This document shows positions 1 to 9,030 of a stretch of DNA of 64,000 bases, piece by piece (the first letter of the stretch is position 1; each line of letters starts with the position of its first letter). A model generated the notes under the pieces. The model did not search any database, was not told the DNA's origin, and worked only from the letters and a program-made list of their open reading frames with translations. The position numbers and the translations under genes are program-made. Source of the DNA: Gordonia namibiensis NBRC 108229 (GTDB lineage Bacteria > Actinomycetota > Actinomycetes > Mycobacteriales > Mycobacteriaceae); contig NZ_BAHE01000035.1 in assembly GCF_000298235.1 (NCBI RefSeq), forward strand, positions 1 to 64,000. The letters run 5' to 3'.

Positions 1-725
1 GATGCGCCGAGCTGACCGGCCAGCGCACCGTCGGCATCGATCGCGCCGGCGAGCGCACCGGCGATCAGCGGTCCGGCGCCCGCACCGAGTTCGAGGCTAC
101 CGGCGACCAGGGAGTCGAGGGCAGCACCCAGCGTGGCGCCGAACTGTGCCGCCACCGCGCCCCCCGCGCCCAGCCCGGCGGACAGGGCCGCACCGAGAGC
201 GACGGCCAGCTGACCGGCCAGGTCGAGATCACCGAAGGCGATACCGCCGAGGTCCAGGTCGGCGAGAGAGAGGCCGGACAGGTCGACATCCCCGAGCCCG
301 ATACCGCCGAGGAGACCGCCGAAGTCGAAGTCGCCCAATCCGATTCCGCCCAGTCCGATTCCGCCGAGGTTCACCCCGCCGAGGTCGAGGCCACCACCCC
401 CGACGTTGATGCCACCGAGATCGACGTCACCGAGGCCCAGCCCACCGAGACCGAACCCGATACCGCCCCCGGCGCCACCGCCGACGGCCCCGCCGATCGC
501 TCCGCCGCCGGCACCGATGGCACCGCCCAGGCCACCACCGGCAGCGCCGCCGGCAGCCAGGCCGGAGTCGGCGACGAGCGGCGCCGCGGCCGAGATGTGG
601 GCGGGCGTGATCCCGGTGAGCCCGGCGCGGTCGATCGCGGCCTGGGGGTCACCGCAGTAGGTGTTGAACGCGTCCTCGTCGCGGAGCAGACCGAGGATGA
701 AGTCGAGTACCGCATTGGTCGGCAT
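1..725 (-). CDS. IniB N-terminal-domain protein, glycine-rich (3' end outside window)
   Basis: Start ATG at 725 on the minus strand; the frame stays open to the window edge, so the C-terminus is missing. The first ~50 residues (VLDFILGLLRDEDAF, then TGITPAHISAAAPLVADSG) resemble the N-terminal domain of mycobacterial IniB, a protein induced by cell-wall inhibitors. After this comes a low-complexity region of GG[IL]GLGD[VF]D-like repeats, then an Ala/Gly/Leu-rich part. No signal peptide is visible. It diverges from an Hsp70-like gene and a LuxR gene, a grouping that suggests an envelope-stress locus. The family assignment is from memory of the family, and the function is inferred. The true C-terminal extent is unknown. 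Confidence 0.75.
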   Translation of the reverse strand, partial: MPTNAVLDFILGLLRDEDAFNTYCGDPQAAIDRAGLTGITPAHISAAAPLVADSGLAAGGAAGGGLGGAIGAGGGAIGGAVGGGAGGGIGFGLGGLGLGDVDLGGINVGGGGLDLGGVNLGGIGLGGIGLGDFDFGGLLGGIGLGDVDLSGLSLADLDLGGIAFGDLDLAGQLAVALGAALSAGLGAGGAVAAQFGATLGAALDSLVAGSLELGAGAGPLIAGALAGAIDADGALAGQLGA

Positions 726-1069
726 GGCGTCGTTCCTTGCGTCGGAGAGATCGCAGTTCGATCCCGTGTCGAGTTCGACGCTAGGCAGCGGTGGGCTCCG
801 GGACATCGGGGCAAATCCCTAGTCCTGTCACGGACCCGGTGAACGGGGGATCGACCCGGGAGTCTCCGTGCACCGGTAGGGGGCAGGGAGTTTTCCCCTA
901 ATCGCGGCCGAAACGCTAACGGCCGGGTCATGGCCCGCGACACACTCTGTGACGTGCAGCGCCCGCATCGGCCGCGGCACGCGCCATCAGACGAACACCC
1001 ACGCCGCGCGAGTGGCCGGACGGTGATCGCCATCGACCACCCCGCGGGTGGGAACAGGAGCTGACCGAC
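726..1069. promoter_or_regulatory. Divergent promoter region between IniB-like and Hsp70-like genes
   Basis: This 344-bp region separates two divergent genes and holds no convincing gene. It contains an inverted repeat TAGGGG (877-882) / CCCCTA (895-900) with a 12-bp spacer, and a further CCCTAG at 817-822. These are candidate operator half-sites, possibly for the LuxR-type regulator encoded downstream. No confident -10/-35 pair was found. Confidence 0.45.
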
Positions 1070-2788
1070 ATGGGCATCACGATCGGTGTGAAGGTCGGGA
1101 GCGCGAACAGTGTCGCGGTCGTCGCCACCGAACACTCGTGGGAGAACTCGCTCTCCGTCGAGACCACCGGCCTGGTGGGTTCCGGCGACTTCCTGGACCG
1201 CGTCGGCGATCCGGTACCGGTGCTCGACGACCGCGGACGGAGCCGACCCGCCGCACAGATCCACGCCGAGGCGGTCGCCGCGCTCCTCACCCGACTCGAC
1301 CTCGCCGATCCGGTCGATCACCTGGCCGTCGTGCATCCGGACACGTGGACGTCGCAGGCCGTCGACGAAGCCCACGCTGCCCTCCTCGAGCGGGACGACC
1401 TGCAGACGGGCGAGATCAGCTGGGTGCGGGAGTCGCGCGCGACGCTGGCCGCCGTCGAACACAGCGAGGGTGCCCTCGGCGAGGGCCTCGTGATCGGCTA
1501 CGACCTCGGCGCATCGGCGCTGACCGTCACCGTGCTCGCCACCGGCGACGAACCCCGTGTGGTGAGTCGGCCGTTGCGCCTCGACTCGGTCAGCGGAAAC
1601 GAGTTCGACCGGCTGCTGCTGGCGCACACGCTGCGGGTCACCGGTGTCGACGCCGAACTCGCCGACCCCGGTCGAGCCTCGGCGGTCCTCGACGATCTGA
1701 CCCGGCTCCGCACCGAGTGCCGAGCAGCCAAGGAAGCCCTGTCGGTCGACACCGACGCGGTCGTCGACGTCCGGGTGGGGGAGGCGACCACCGTCGCCCG
1801 ACTCGTTCGCGACGACGTCGAGGAGTTGGTCCGGGGACCGATCGCGGAATCGGTGGCGCTGATCCGCGAGGCCCTCGCGAGTGCGGGGGCAGACCAACCG
1901 GGAGGACGCCCGAGCCCGGTGACGGCGATCGTTCTCGGCGGCGGGGGCGCGTCGATCCCACTCGTCACCGAGGTGATGTCGGCAACCCTGCGCATGCCGG
2001 TCCTCCTCGACCCCCAACCCGGTTCGGCGTCAGCGGCCGGCGGTGCACTGCTCGGTATCGCCGCGCTCGGCGCGCGTGCCTCCGCCGCGCTCGAACCGAC
2101 CACGGAGATCCCGGGGCAGGCGCTCGGACCGTTGCCGGGGGAACGTCCGCTGCGCGAGATCGAGCCGGCGCCCAGTACTCCGGTCGCGACTCCGGCGCCG
2201 CGTCTGTCCCGGCGTCGGCGTGGAATCCTGATCACGGCGGGCGCCGCGGCGTTGGTGCTGGTCTCGGCGACCGGACTGTCGGTGGGGACGGGTCTCGTCG
2301 GGTCCACCGGCGAGGCGACGCCGCCTCCCGCCGGTGCAGTGACGACGGTCGACGCGACTCCGGGGAAACCCGGCCGACCGGCGCCGACCGTCACCGAGGC
2401 CGCTACCGGAACCCGGGCCGCCGCCACCGGCACGGGTACGCGGGCCGCGGGAACCGGCACCGGTACGGGAACCCCGGCCCCGCGACGATCGACCGCGGCC
2501 GCCCCGGCGGGTACCTCGGCCCCGGGAACCACCAGCGCGCCCCGCGGCGGTCAGGCACCCTCGACCGGTGGACAGGCCCCCGCACCGGCGGCCCCGCCTC
2601 CTGCGCCGGCGCCCGTCGATTCGGTTCCCGCGCCCGTGCCCGATCCGCAACCGAGCCCGGATGTCTCCGAGCAGCCGAGCACCGGGGGCGGAGGCGGGGG
2701 CCGCTCGGGCGGTGTCCTGCAGGTGCCCGGCCGGATTCTCGACGGCACCGGTCAGGTCCTGTGTGGCGTCACCCGTGTCGTCTGCTGA
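1070..2788 (+). CDS. Hsp70-like protein with transmembrane segment and Pro/Ala/Thr-rich tail
   Basis: 572 residues from the ATG at 1070. Residues 1-~350 resemble an actin-fold Hsp70 nucleotide-binding domain: GVKVGSANSVAV at the phosphate-1 position, GYDLGASALTVTVL in the middle, and IVLGGGGASIPLV for adenosine binding. The substrate-binding domain of DnaK is absent. A basic stretch (RRRRG) precedes one transmembrane helix near residues 385-405, then a ~150-residue Pro/Ala/Thr/Gly-rich region, which is probably outside the membrane. The last 26 residues contain two cysteines. The end overlaps the LuxR gene, so the two are probably co-transcribed. It may sense envelope state; this is inferred from the neighbours only. 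Confidence 0.8.
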   Translation: MGITIGVKVGSANSVAVVATEHSWENSLSVETTGLVGSGDFLDRVGDPVPVLDDRGRSRPAAQIHAEAVAALLTRLDLADPVDHLAVVHPDTWTSQAVDEAHAALLERDDLQTGEISWVRESRATLAAVEHSEGALGEGLVIGYDLGASALTVTVLATGDEPRVVSRPLRLDSVSGNEFDRLLLAHTLRVTGVDAELADPGRASAVLDDLTRLRTECRAAKEALSVDTDAVVDVRVGEATTVARLVRDDVEELVRGPIAESVALIREALASAGADQPGGRPSPVTAIVLGGGGASIPLVTEVMSATLRMPVLLDPQPGSASAAGGALLGIAALGARASAALEPTTEIPGQALGPLPGERPLREIEPAPSTPVATPAPRLSRRRRGILITAGAAALVLVSATGLSVGTGLVGSTGEATPPPAGAVTTVDATPGKPGRPAPTVTEAATGTRAAATGTGTRAAGTGTGTGTPAPRRSTAAAPAGTSAPGTTSAPRGGQAPSTGGQAPAPAAPPPAPAPVDSVPAPVPDPQPSPDVSEQPSTGGGGGGRSGGVLQVPGRILDGTGQVLCGVTRVVC

Positions 2789-5273
2789 GGCCGGGCGGGC
2801 GACTGTCTCGCCCACCCCGACCAGCGGTGATCGCCGGGATCCCGCGTCGACCTGGGTCGACGACATCCTCGGCCGTGCGCGCACGAGGTTCCCGCTCTGC
2901 GCGGTTGTCGTCGGCATCCCGGGAAGCGGACGCAGTGCGCTGCTGAACGTCGTGCACGAGCGGTTGCGCGAAGTCGACATCCCGGTCAGCGTCGGCATGC
3001 CGGCCGGTGGCGACACGGTCGGCCCGACGCTGGTGCTGGCCGACGACCTCCACACCTGGCCGGGTGACCTCGTCGCGCGGATGGCGACGATGATCGACGC
3101 CGGAACCATCGGTCTGATCGCGACGACCGAACCACGGGAAACCGACCCGGCCCTTCGCGCGGTGCTCGACCTCGCCCGCCGCTCGGGCGCGGTCCTCGAG
3201 CTCGGCACGATGAGCACGGCGGACGTACTCGTTCAGGCGGCTCGTACCGGTCTCACGCTCACGCCGGCGACCGCGTCGCTGATCCGACGACGCTGCGGTG
3301 GTGCGCGCAACGTCGTGACCGCTGCGTTGCTCTCGATCCGGGAGGAAGCGGCGGCAGCGGTGCCCGGAGAGACCGTCGACGAGCTGGTGATAGTCGAGCG
3401 CGTGGCGCGCGACCGTCACCATCGTCTGCTCCGGGGCCTCGACCCGACGACACTGTCCGTCCTGGCCCTCGCTTCGCTGCGGGCGCCGTTGGACCCGGGG
3501 AGCCTCGCCGAGACGCTCGACGTCCCGTACGAGGCAGCGGTCGAGGCACTCGACCGTGCGCGGGGGACCGGCCTGCTGCGCGGTGCCGACGTATTCGTTT
3601 CCGCGGCAGGTGATCCGCTACGCGCGGTTGTCGGAAACCGGCGGCTCGACCAGCTCCGCCGTACGTCGGTGGCGGTGCGTCTGCGGGCAAGTGAACTGAC
3701 CGTCGACGACGCGTTGCACGCAGCGGAAGCGGGGATCGAGGACCCGCGTCTGGTCGACACCCTGCTCGCCGGTGCGGCTGATGCCACGGCGGCACGCGCG
3801 GTGGTCCTGCTCCGTGCCGCCGATCGTCTGGAACCGGGGCGTGACGACGTCCGCCTCCTGATGGCCCAGCGCGCCTTGGTTTCCGGTGATGTCGACGGCG
3901 CGGGCGAGGTCGCGGACCTCCGGCTCGAGTCGGCTCGACCCACGGAGAAGGGGATCGAACACTGGGTGGGGATCGCGGCCCTCGTCGCGGCCCAGCGTGG
4001 TCTCGGTTCTCACGCAGCTGATCTCTACCGTTGGCTCGGTCCCGACAACATTGCGGCCGAATCCCTTTCGGCCGTCACGGCGTTGGTGGCGGTCGGGGAC
4101 AGGGCATCTGCCGCGGCGGTCGCCGCCGCTGATGCGGGGCGCCCGCCGGTGGGTGCCCGAGCAATACGGTCACGGGCGGTCCGGGGCCTGCTCGCGTCGG
4201 TGTGCGCCGACCACGAAGACGGTGGCGACGCGGTCGGTCTCGTGGTCCGCGGGCTCACGTCGGCCGTTCCGGGCGGGCGCGATCCCTCGATCGGGAGGAC
4301 CCTGCACGCCGCGACCGCACTGGCGCTGAACAGCGGTGACCTCGACGCGGCCCGCGCGCTTCGGAAAGCTGCGGGTGACTCCGCCGCAGGAGCTCTGCTC
4401 GATGCCGAGATCGCGCTGACCAGCGGGGACCTCGATGCGGTCATTCGTCTGCTGCCGACCGAGGAGCCCGCCGGGGCAGCCGACCGATTGCGGGCGCATG
4501 CCGTCCGCCTCGGCCACGGGCGCCGCAACGGCGACACCTCGGCACTCGCCGCGCTGTGGCCCGAAGCGCCGGCGCTGCTCGCCGCGACCGAGATCGACCT
4601 CTATCTCCTGCAGTCCCTCGCCGAGTTCTGGCAGGCCGCTGCACGACTGGACGTCACGGCGTCGATCGACCGGCACATCAGCGCGGCCGATCGGTTGCTC
4701 GAATCAGTGGGCAATCCGGTGACCTGGGCGGCACCGTGGCATTTCGCCGGAGTCCAGGCGGCGGTCATCGCTCGCGATGCCGAGCTCGCAACCGAGCGTC
4801 AACGACTGCTCCAGGGAGTTGCCGGGAGCAACGAGACCGCCTCGGGCCTCGTGGCGGCTGCCCGCACCTGGATGGCGCTCACCTTCGAGCCGGTCGGCAG
4901 CGTCGACGACGCGCAGGTGGCCGCCGCGGTGGCTGCCCTTCGGTTGCGTGGACTGACCTGGGAGGCAAGCCGTTTGGCGGGGATCGCGGCGCTACGCACC
5001 GACGACCCGGGCAGGTCGGCGGGCCTGCTGGAGACGGCCCGGTCGGTCGACGCCGATCGTCGCCGCCCCCGCCCCGTCGACGGCCTGCTGACCGAACGCG
5101 AGGCCGAGGTCGCACGTGAACTGTTGCAGGGTTTCACCTACCGGGAGATCGGGGCCCGCTTGTTCATCTCGGCGAAAACCGTGGAGCACCATGTATCCCG
5201 TATCCGACGCCGTTTGGATGCGGGTTCGCGCTCGGAATTGATGGCCGCATTACGGGCCGCGGGATACAGCTGA
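2763..5273 (+). CDS. Large ATP-binding LuxR-family transcriptional regulator
   Basis: About 836 residues. The N-terminal part has a P-loop (VVVGIPGSGRSALL, about residue 40) and a Walker-B-like strand (TLVLADDLHTW). A long alpha-helical middle probably forms TPR-like repeats. The C-terminus is a LuxR helix-turn-helix (LTEREAEVARELLQGFTYRE, then SAKTVEHHVSRIRRRL). This is the STAND/LAL layout. The start is uncertain: in-frame GTG codons at 2763 and 2775 both lie inside the end of the Hsp70-like gene, with no clear ribosome site. The frame extends further upstream but there is out of step with coding. It likely controls the adjacent IniB/Hsp70 locus (inference). Confidence 0.8.
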   Translation: MASPVSSAEAGRATVSPTPTSGDRRDPASTWVDDILGRARTRFPLCAVVVGIPGSGRSALLNVVHERLREVDIPVSVGMPAGGDTVGPTLVLADDLHTWPGDLVARMATMIDAGTIGLIATTEPRETDPALRAVLDLARRSGAVLELGTMSTADVLVQAARTGLTLTPATASLIRRRCGGARNVVTAALLSIREEAAAAVPGETVDELVIVERVARDRHHRLLRGLDPTTLSVLALASLRAPLDPGSLAETLDVPYEAAVEALDRARGTGLLRGADVFVSAAGDPLRAVVGNRRLDQLRRTSVAVRLRASELTVDDALHAAEAGIEDPRLVDTLLAGAADATAARAVVLLRAADRLEPGRDDVRLLMAQRALVSGDVDGAGEVADLRLESARPTEKGIEHWVGIAALVAAQRGLGSHAADLYRWLGPDNIAAESLSAVTALVAVGDRASAAAVAAADAGRPPVGARAIRSRAVRGLLASVCADHEDGGDAVGLVVRGLTSAVPGGRDPSIGRTLHAATALALNSGDLDAARALRKAAGDSAAGALLDAEIALTSGDLDAVIRLLPTEEPAGAADRLRAHAVRLGHGRRNGDTSALAALWPEAPALLAATEIDLYLLQSLAEFWQAAARLDVTASIDRHISAADRLLESVGNPVTWAAPWHFAGVQAAVIARDAELATERQRLLQGVAGSNETASGLVAAARTWMALTFEPVGSVDDAQVAAAVAALRLRGLTWEASRLAGIAALRTDDPGRSAGLLETARSVDADRRRPRPVDGLLTEREAEVARELLQGFTYREIGARLFISAKTVEHHVSRIRRRLDAGSRSELMAALRAAGYS

Positions 5274-5304
5274 TTTCGCGATTTCATCCCCAAGAAAGAA
5301 TTCG

Positions 5305-5344
5305 ATTCATACCCACCTAAGGGCGCAATTCATACCTACGTAAG
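5305..5344. repeat. Tandem direct repeat upstream of secreted-protein gene
   Basis: Two copies of ATTCATACCYACSTAAG begin at 5305 and 5328, a 23-bp period (about two helical turns). The region 5274-5518 is noticeably more AT-rich than its surroundings and has no gene. The core TACCTACGT of the second copy recurs inverted at 6303-6311, upstream of the DUF421 gene. A regulator-binding site is plausible; the protein is unknown. Confidence 0.45.
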
Positions 5345-5518
5345 CACAATGTGAGGGTCGGGTGCTCTGTCCGAGTTGTCGCGAATCGATGTTATTCGAT
5401 CGGCAATTCACCAATTTCAATTGTGTGATGTGTTCCTCAAAAGGGGTGGTAGCCCTTGTTTTCGTTTGTTACGTTCGCCGATGTCCATAAATCGAAATAA
5501 ATGGAGGTCGGGAAACAC

Positions 5519-6208
5519 ATGAAACGTAATCTCATTCGTGCAACCACTGTCGGCGCAGCTCTCGGAATCGCGGGACTCATCGCACCTGGCGTGGCAAATG
5601 CCGCACCGGTGGACGAGAACAATTGCGCAAAGGTCTCTACGCCGGGTAACACCGCCGGCTGGGGAAATGAGTTCTCCGACGAGGAGGGGCAGGCCGGAAA
5701 GTACTCCGACGTCAACGTCAACGACGAGGACGGTTCGCTGCAGTTCGTGACCACCGCGACCACGCCGCGACAGGCCTCCTATCACGCCGCAGGCCAGTTG
5801 CCGCTCGCTGACGTGGCCAAGAAGCCGCTGACATTCCACAAGTCGGCGGGCCAGGCGAACTGGCAGATCCGCGTGACCGGAGCAGAGACCGGTCAGGGTA
5901 ACGGCTTCGCGACTCTGGTCTGGGCCGCCCCCGAGGGCAAGACGTTGGCCGACGCGACCGATTCCGACCAGTGGTGGGCGACGCGAAACCTCCCCGGTAT
6001 CCCGCGGGCTCAGACCGCAACCCTGGCTCAGCTCATCCAGGCTGCCGGTGACGACGCGGTCGTCGACCACTACGGCATCTCGAGCCAGCCAACGGACAGC
6101 ACCGGGACCGTGAACATCGACAATGTCTCGTTCAACGGCTGCACCACGAACTTCAAGGCCACGGATGACGCCGGTGGCTTCGGCTCGCTGGAGAACCTCT
6201 TCCCGTGA
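5519..6208 (+). CDS. Secreted protein of unknown function
   Basis: 229 residues from the ATG at 5519, which has GGAGG at 5503-5507; an upstream in-frame ATG at 5501 would put the Shine-Dalgarno sequence inside the gene. A classical Sec signal peptide (KR, then a hydrophobic core, cleavage near ANA-AP) spans about residues 1-29. The mature part is acidic and low in lysine, with two cysteines, one near each end (NCAKV and FNGCTT), which could form a disulfide. I recognise no family; the alternating composition suggests a beta-rich fold. It is monocistronic: AT-rich upstream DNA with a direct repeat, and a strong terminator just after the stop. Confidence 0.75.
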   Translation: MKRNLIRATTVGAALGIAGLIAPGVANAAPVDENNCAKVSTPGNTAGWGNEFSDEEGQAGKYSDVNVNDEDGSLQFVTTATTPRQASYHAAGQLPLADVAKKPLTFHKSAGQANWQIRVTGAETGQGNGFATLVWAAPEGKTLADATDSDQWWATRNLPGIPRAQTATLAQLIQAAGDDAVVDHYGISSQPTDSTGTVNIDNVSFNGCTTNFKATDDAGGFGSLENLFP

Positions 6209-6240
6209 TGTCGGCCTGATTCGACGCAACGCGTTTGCAC

Positions 6241-6269
6241 GGACCCGCGACCTGGTCGGTCGCGGGTCC
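6241..6269 (+). terminator. Hairpin terminator after the secreted-protein gene
   Basis: A perfect 12-bp stem GGACCCGCGACC / GGTCGCGGGTCC with a 5-nt loop lies 32 bp after the stop at 6208. There is no U-tract, as is common in actinobacteria. Confidence 0.7.
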
Positions 6270-6361
6270 GTCGTGCTGCGTCGGGTGTTTGGCACCAACA
6301 TCACGTAGGTACTTCTGCGACACGCCGTACACGAGGGCCGGGGCGGCAGAAGGGAGCTGCG

Positions 6362-6859
6362 GTGAACTGGTCGTCGATCTTCGGTTTCTCGGTGCCGGTC
6401 GAGGAGTCGATCGTCCGCGGGACCGTGACGTTCTTCGTGGTGTTCGTCCTGATGCGCGTGGTGGGGCAGCGGGAATCAGGTGGACTGGGTCTGACCGATG
6501 TGCTGCTGGTGGTGTTGATGTCCGAGGCGGCCGCGGCCGGGCTGCAGGGCAGCCGTATCTCCTCGGTGTCCGACGGCACGATACTTGTCGCGACCGTTCT
6601 GTTCTGGAGCGTCAGCCTCGACGCGCTCGCCTATCGGTTCCCGCGTATCGCCGGCTGGGTGAAGGCCAGGCCGCGCCCTCTCATCGAGGACGGCACATTG
6701 AACCGAAAGGTGATGTTGCGCGAGTTCATGACCTACGACGAGGTAATGTCCCAGTTGAGGTTGCACGGGGTCGACGAGCTCGCGTCGGTCGAACGCGCCT
6801 ACGTCGAACCCAACGGAATGATCAGCATCATCCGCGTCCCCGGACCGTCCCCCGACTGA
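6362..6859 (+). CDS. DUF421 (YetF-like) membrane protein
   Basis: 165 residues from the GTG at 6362, with GGGAG at 6353-6357. Two or three N-terminal hydrophobic helices (residues ~20-35, 45-60, 70-85) precede a soluble domain with the typical DUF421 features: RPLIEDGTLNRKVMLREFMT, then a segment ending GMISIIRVP. Family members are small integral membrane proteins of largely unknown role. The first helices carry the family motif VGQRESGGLGLTDVLLVV. It stands alone between two terminators. A motif shared with the upstream gene's promoter lies at 6303-6311. Confidence 0.8.
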   Translation: MNWSSIFGFSVPVEESIVRGTVTFFVVFVLMRVVGQRESGGLGLTDVLLVVLMSEAAAAGLQGSRISSVSDGTILVATVLFWSVSLDALAYRFPRIAGWVKARPRPLIEDGTLNRKVMLREFMTYDEVMSQLRLHGVDELASVERAYVEPNGMISIIRVPGPSPD

Positions 6860-6914
6860 GTGCTCTCCCGCCGAGCCTGTTCTCCGTGCCGGTTGAGCTT
6901 GTCCGACACCACCG

Positions 6915-6946
6915 CAGGCCCCGCGACCTCTCGGTCACGGGGCCTG
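6915..6946. terminator. Bidirectional terminator between convergent genes
   Basis: A 14-bp stem CAGGCCCCGCGACC / GGTCACGGGGCCTG with one mismatch and a 4-nt loop. ACACCA/TGGTGT flanks could extend the stem. It lies between the convergent DUF421 gene and the secreted-protein gene at 6980-7444. Confidence 0.75.
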
Positions 6947-6979
6947 TGGTGTTTCCAGTGATCAGCAGGCGTCCTCCAC

Positions 6980-7444
6980 TCACCACTGGTCGAATCCGAC
7001 ATTGGCTTGCGGGAAGCCGGTGTCGATGTTGCTGTTCATCCAGTACTGCTGCGACCGGGGGCCCCAGATACCGCTCATGTCGGTGTTCACGTTGAACTTG
7101 TGGTTGGTGAGCTGGTAGTTGGCGGTGGGGCCGAAGAGGCCGATGCGGTACATCGCGTTGACGTCGAGGTGATTGTTGAACGGTGCGACGGCCGTGATGG
7201 TTTCGGTGGCACCGGGGTAGAGGACCTTCTTCGGTGCGTTCACCCACTGGCCGCCGTCGGCGTTGCTGCCGATCAGGTACTCGGGCTTGTCGGTGTGGTT
7301 GGTGATCGTCATCGCGACCGTCGGCTCTCCCGGGCGGGTGATCGGCATGGTGCCGGCGTGGGCTGCTCCGGAGGCACCGAGTGCGATGCCGGCGGCTGCG
7401 GCGAGTCCGAGGGTTCCGGCTGCGATGCGGGACGCGATCTTCAT
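6980..7444 (-). CDS. Small secreted protein of unknown function
   Basis: 154 residues from the ATG at 7444. The open frame continues upstream, but the signal peptide fixes the start: MKIASR, a hydrophobic Ala/Gly core, and cleavage near AHA-GT at about residue 30. The mature ~124 residues have no cysteine and contain MTITNHTDKPEYLIGSNADGG, a YPGATETITAVAPFNNH turn and a Trp-rich end. The pattern of an N-terminal TNHT strand followed by PGATETI vaguely recalls small beta-sandwich secreted proteins such as aegerolysin-like folds, but I cannot assign it. A palindromic candidate operator lies upstream at 7559-7592. Confidence 0.7.
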   Translation of the reverse strand: MKIASRIAAGTLGLAAAAGIALGASGAAHAGTMPITRPGEPTVAMTITNHTDKPEYLIGSNADGGQWVNAPKKVLYPGATETITAVAPFNNHLDVNAMYRIGLFGPTANYQLTNHKFNVNTDMSGIWGPRSQQYWMNSNIDTGFPQANVGFDQW

Positions 7445-7558
7445 GGGGTTCTCCGAGTCTCTGGTGAGGGTCTTTGTGTGGTTGTTCCGGGCTGTCCCGG
7501 TGACACCAATGACTTTCCTCGGAAAACACCCCGCCCGGATTCCGCCGACCGGGTGATG

Positions 7559-7592
7559 CACCGGTGGATTGCCGCATCCACCGATCGGTGGA
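7559..7592. promoter_or_regulatory. Palindromic candidate operator
   Basis: A perfect 16-bp palindrome TCCACCGATCGGTGGA (7577-7592) is preceded by a related site CACCGGTGGA (7559-7568). Both lie 115-150 bp upstream of the secreted-protein gene and downstream of the histidine kinase gene, in a 286-bp gap with no other gene. The shared half-site CCACCG suggests two binding sites for one dimeric regulator. Confidence 0.45.
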
Positions 7593-7730
7593 CACAAGCC
7601 CAGACCGGCGCTGAAAACCGCCCCTGGGATCGGCCCCCGCAATGCACCCTCCACAGCCCGGCCGACGACATGGTGACAGCGAGGCCGCTGCACAGGGCTC
7701 TTATCGGGGGCGCTTTTCGGCGGGCCGGGG

Positions 7731-9020
7731 TCAGACCTCGCGCGCGGGCACCTCGACCACGACGGCGGTCCCACCGCCGGGCCGGTTCTGCAGGGAGAAC
7801 GCACCGCCGACCCCCTCGATACGTACTCGCCGCGAGGCCAGGCCGATGTGGCCGGCGGCCTGGCGACGACGCATCAGTTCCTCCACCTCGATCTCGTCGG
7901 GGAGTCCGACACCGTCGTCGACGACGACCAATCGCGCGACCCCGTCGTCGAACTCGGCCGTGACCTCCGCGGTGTCGGCGTCCGCGTGTTTGACCACGTT
8001 GGTGAGCAGCTCGCGTGCCGCGGCGAACAGCAGCGAGTCGGCGGTGGTGCGCAGCTCGGTCGGCCAGGCGGCGGTGTCCACCGAGATCGACGGTGCGCCC
8101 GCGCGGCTGCCGTACGACGACGCGAGGTCGGTCAGTGCGACGGCGAGCCCGGCCTGTTCGAGGACCGCGGGATGCAGTTCGCTCAGGGTCGAGCGGAGCA
8201 ACCGTGCCGAGTCGCGCAGGGCGCCGTCGACCCGGTCCAGGGTCACGGGATCGGCCGAGCCCCGCAGTGTCGCAAGCTCTTGCCGTGCGGCGAGCACATA
8301 TTGGAGTGCGCCGTCGTGGAGGCTGTCGGCGAGGTCACGGCGTTCGCGCTCCTCGATCTCCATCGTCGCGTCGAGGAGTCGGGCGCGTTCGGCGGCGAGT
8401 GATCCGATGGTAGTCACCCGGGATCGTTGTAGGCGGGACAACAGGACCGCCCCGACCGCGAGAGCTGCGACCACGAGGATGCGCAACACGATGATCGACC
8501 AGGGCTCGCCGTTCGAGTCCCGGGCGAGGACGTTGGCGACCGCGTAGACCACCACCGTCGACGCCACGACCATTGCACAGAGGCGCGGCTGCAGCGAGAT
8601 GGCCGCGATCATCGGGACCAGAGCGAAGCCGGCGATCAGCGCATCGGTGGTCCAGCTGACCTCGTTGGACATACCGGCGACGACAGCCAGGATCGTCAGC
8701 AGCAGAAGGTCGATCGGCAACGCGATCCACGAGTAGCGGACCATCCAGGACTGGTGGCTCCGGGCCACGACGGCTCCGGCGACACACCAGGCCGCATAGA
8801 GAACGGCGGTGACGACACTGAACACAGCCGCATGGTCGGGCGGATCCAGGCAGACCGTCAGGAGCACGAAGAGTGCCAGGAAGAGTCGCAGGAGCACCTG
8901 GATCCGGATTCCGCGGATCGCGTGGTCGACGAGGATTCGGTGGATGCGCGGCTCGTCGGCGAACTCGCCGAAGCCTAGATAGACGGTCAGACCGGCGATC
9001 TCGACGTCGGAGTTGCGCAT
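7731..9020 (-). CDS. NarL-type sensor histidine kinase
   Basis: 429 residues from the ATG at 9020, 10 bp after the response-regulator stop, so the two are co-transcribed. The N-terminal ~190 residues hold about six hydrophobic helices with little extracytoplasmic sequence, so the signal may be sensed within the membrane. The dimerisation/phosphoacceptor segment is RRDLADSLHDGALQ (HisKA_3; His near residue 230). The HATPase domain follows, with ELLTNVVKHA (N box), VVDDGVGLP and the RPGGGTAV end. The family partners with NarL/LuxR response regulators. The signal is unknown. Confidence 0.88.
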   Translation of the reverse strand: MRNSDVEIAGLTVYLGFGEFADEPRIHRILVDHAIRGIRIQVLLRLFLALFVLLTVCLDPPDHAAVFSVVTAVLYAAWCVAGAVVARSHQSWMVRYSWIALPIDLLLLTILAVVAGMSNEVSWTTDALIAGFALVPMIAAISLQPRLCAMVVASTVVVYAVANVLARDSNGEPWSIIVLRILVVAALAVGAVLLSRLQRSRVTTIGSLAAERARLLDATMEIEERERRDLADSLHDGALQYVLAARQELATLRGSADPVTLDRVDGALRDSARLLRSTLSELHPAVLEQAGLAVALTDLASSYGSRAGAPSISVDTAAWPTELRTTADSLLFAAARELLTNVVKHADADTAEVTAEFDDGVARLVVVDDGVGLPDEIEVEELMRRRQAAGHIGLASRRVRIEGVGGAFSLQNRPGGGTAVVVEVPAREV

Positions 9021-9030
9021 CACCCGCCGG

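Noticed and set aside
371-2017. 548-codon minus-strand frame across the IniB/Hsp70 gap
   Set aside because: It runs through two real genes and their divergent promoter; composition is typical of a frame shadow.
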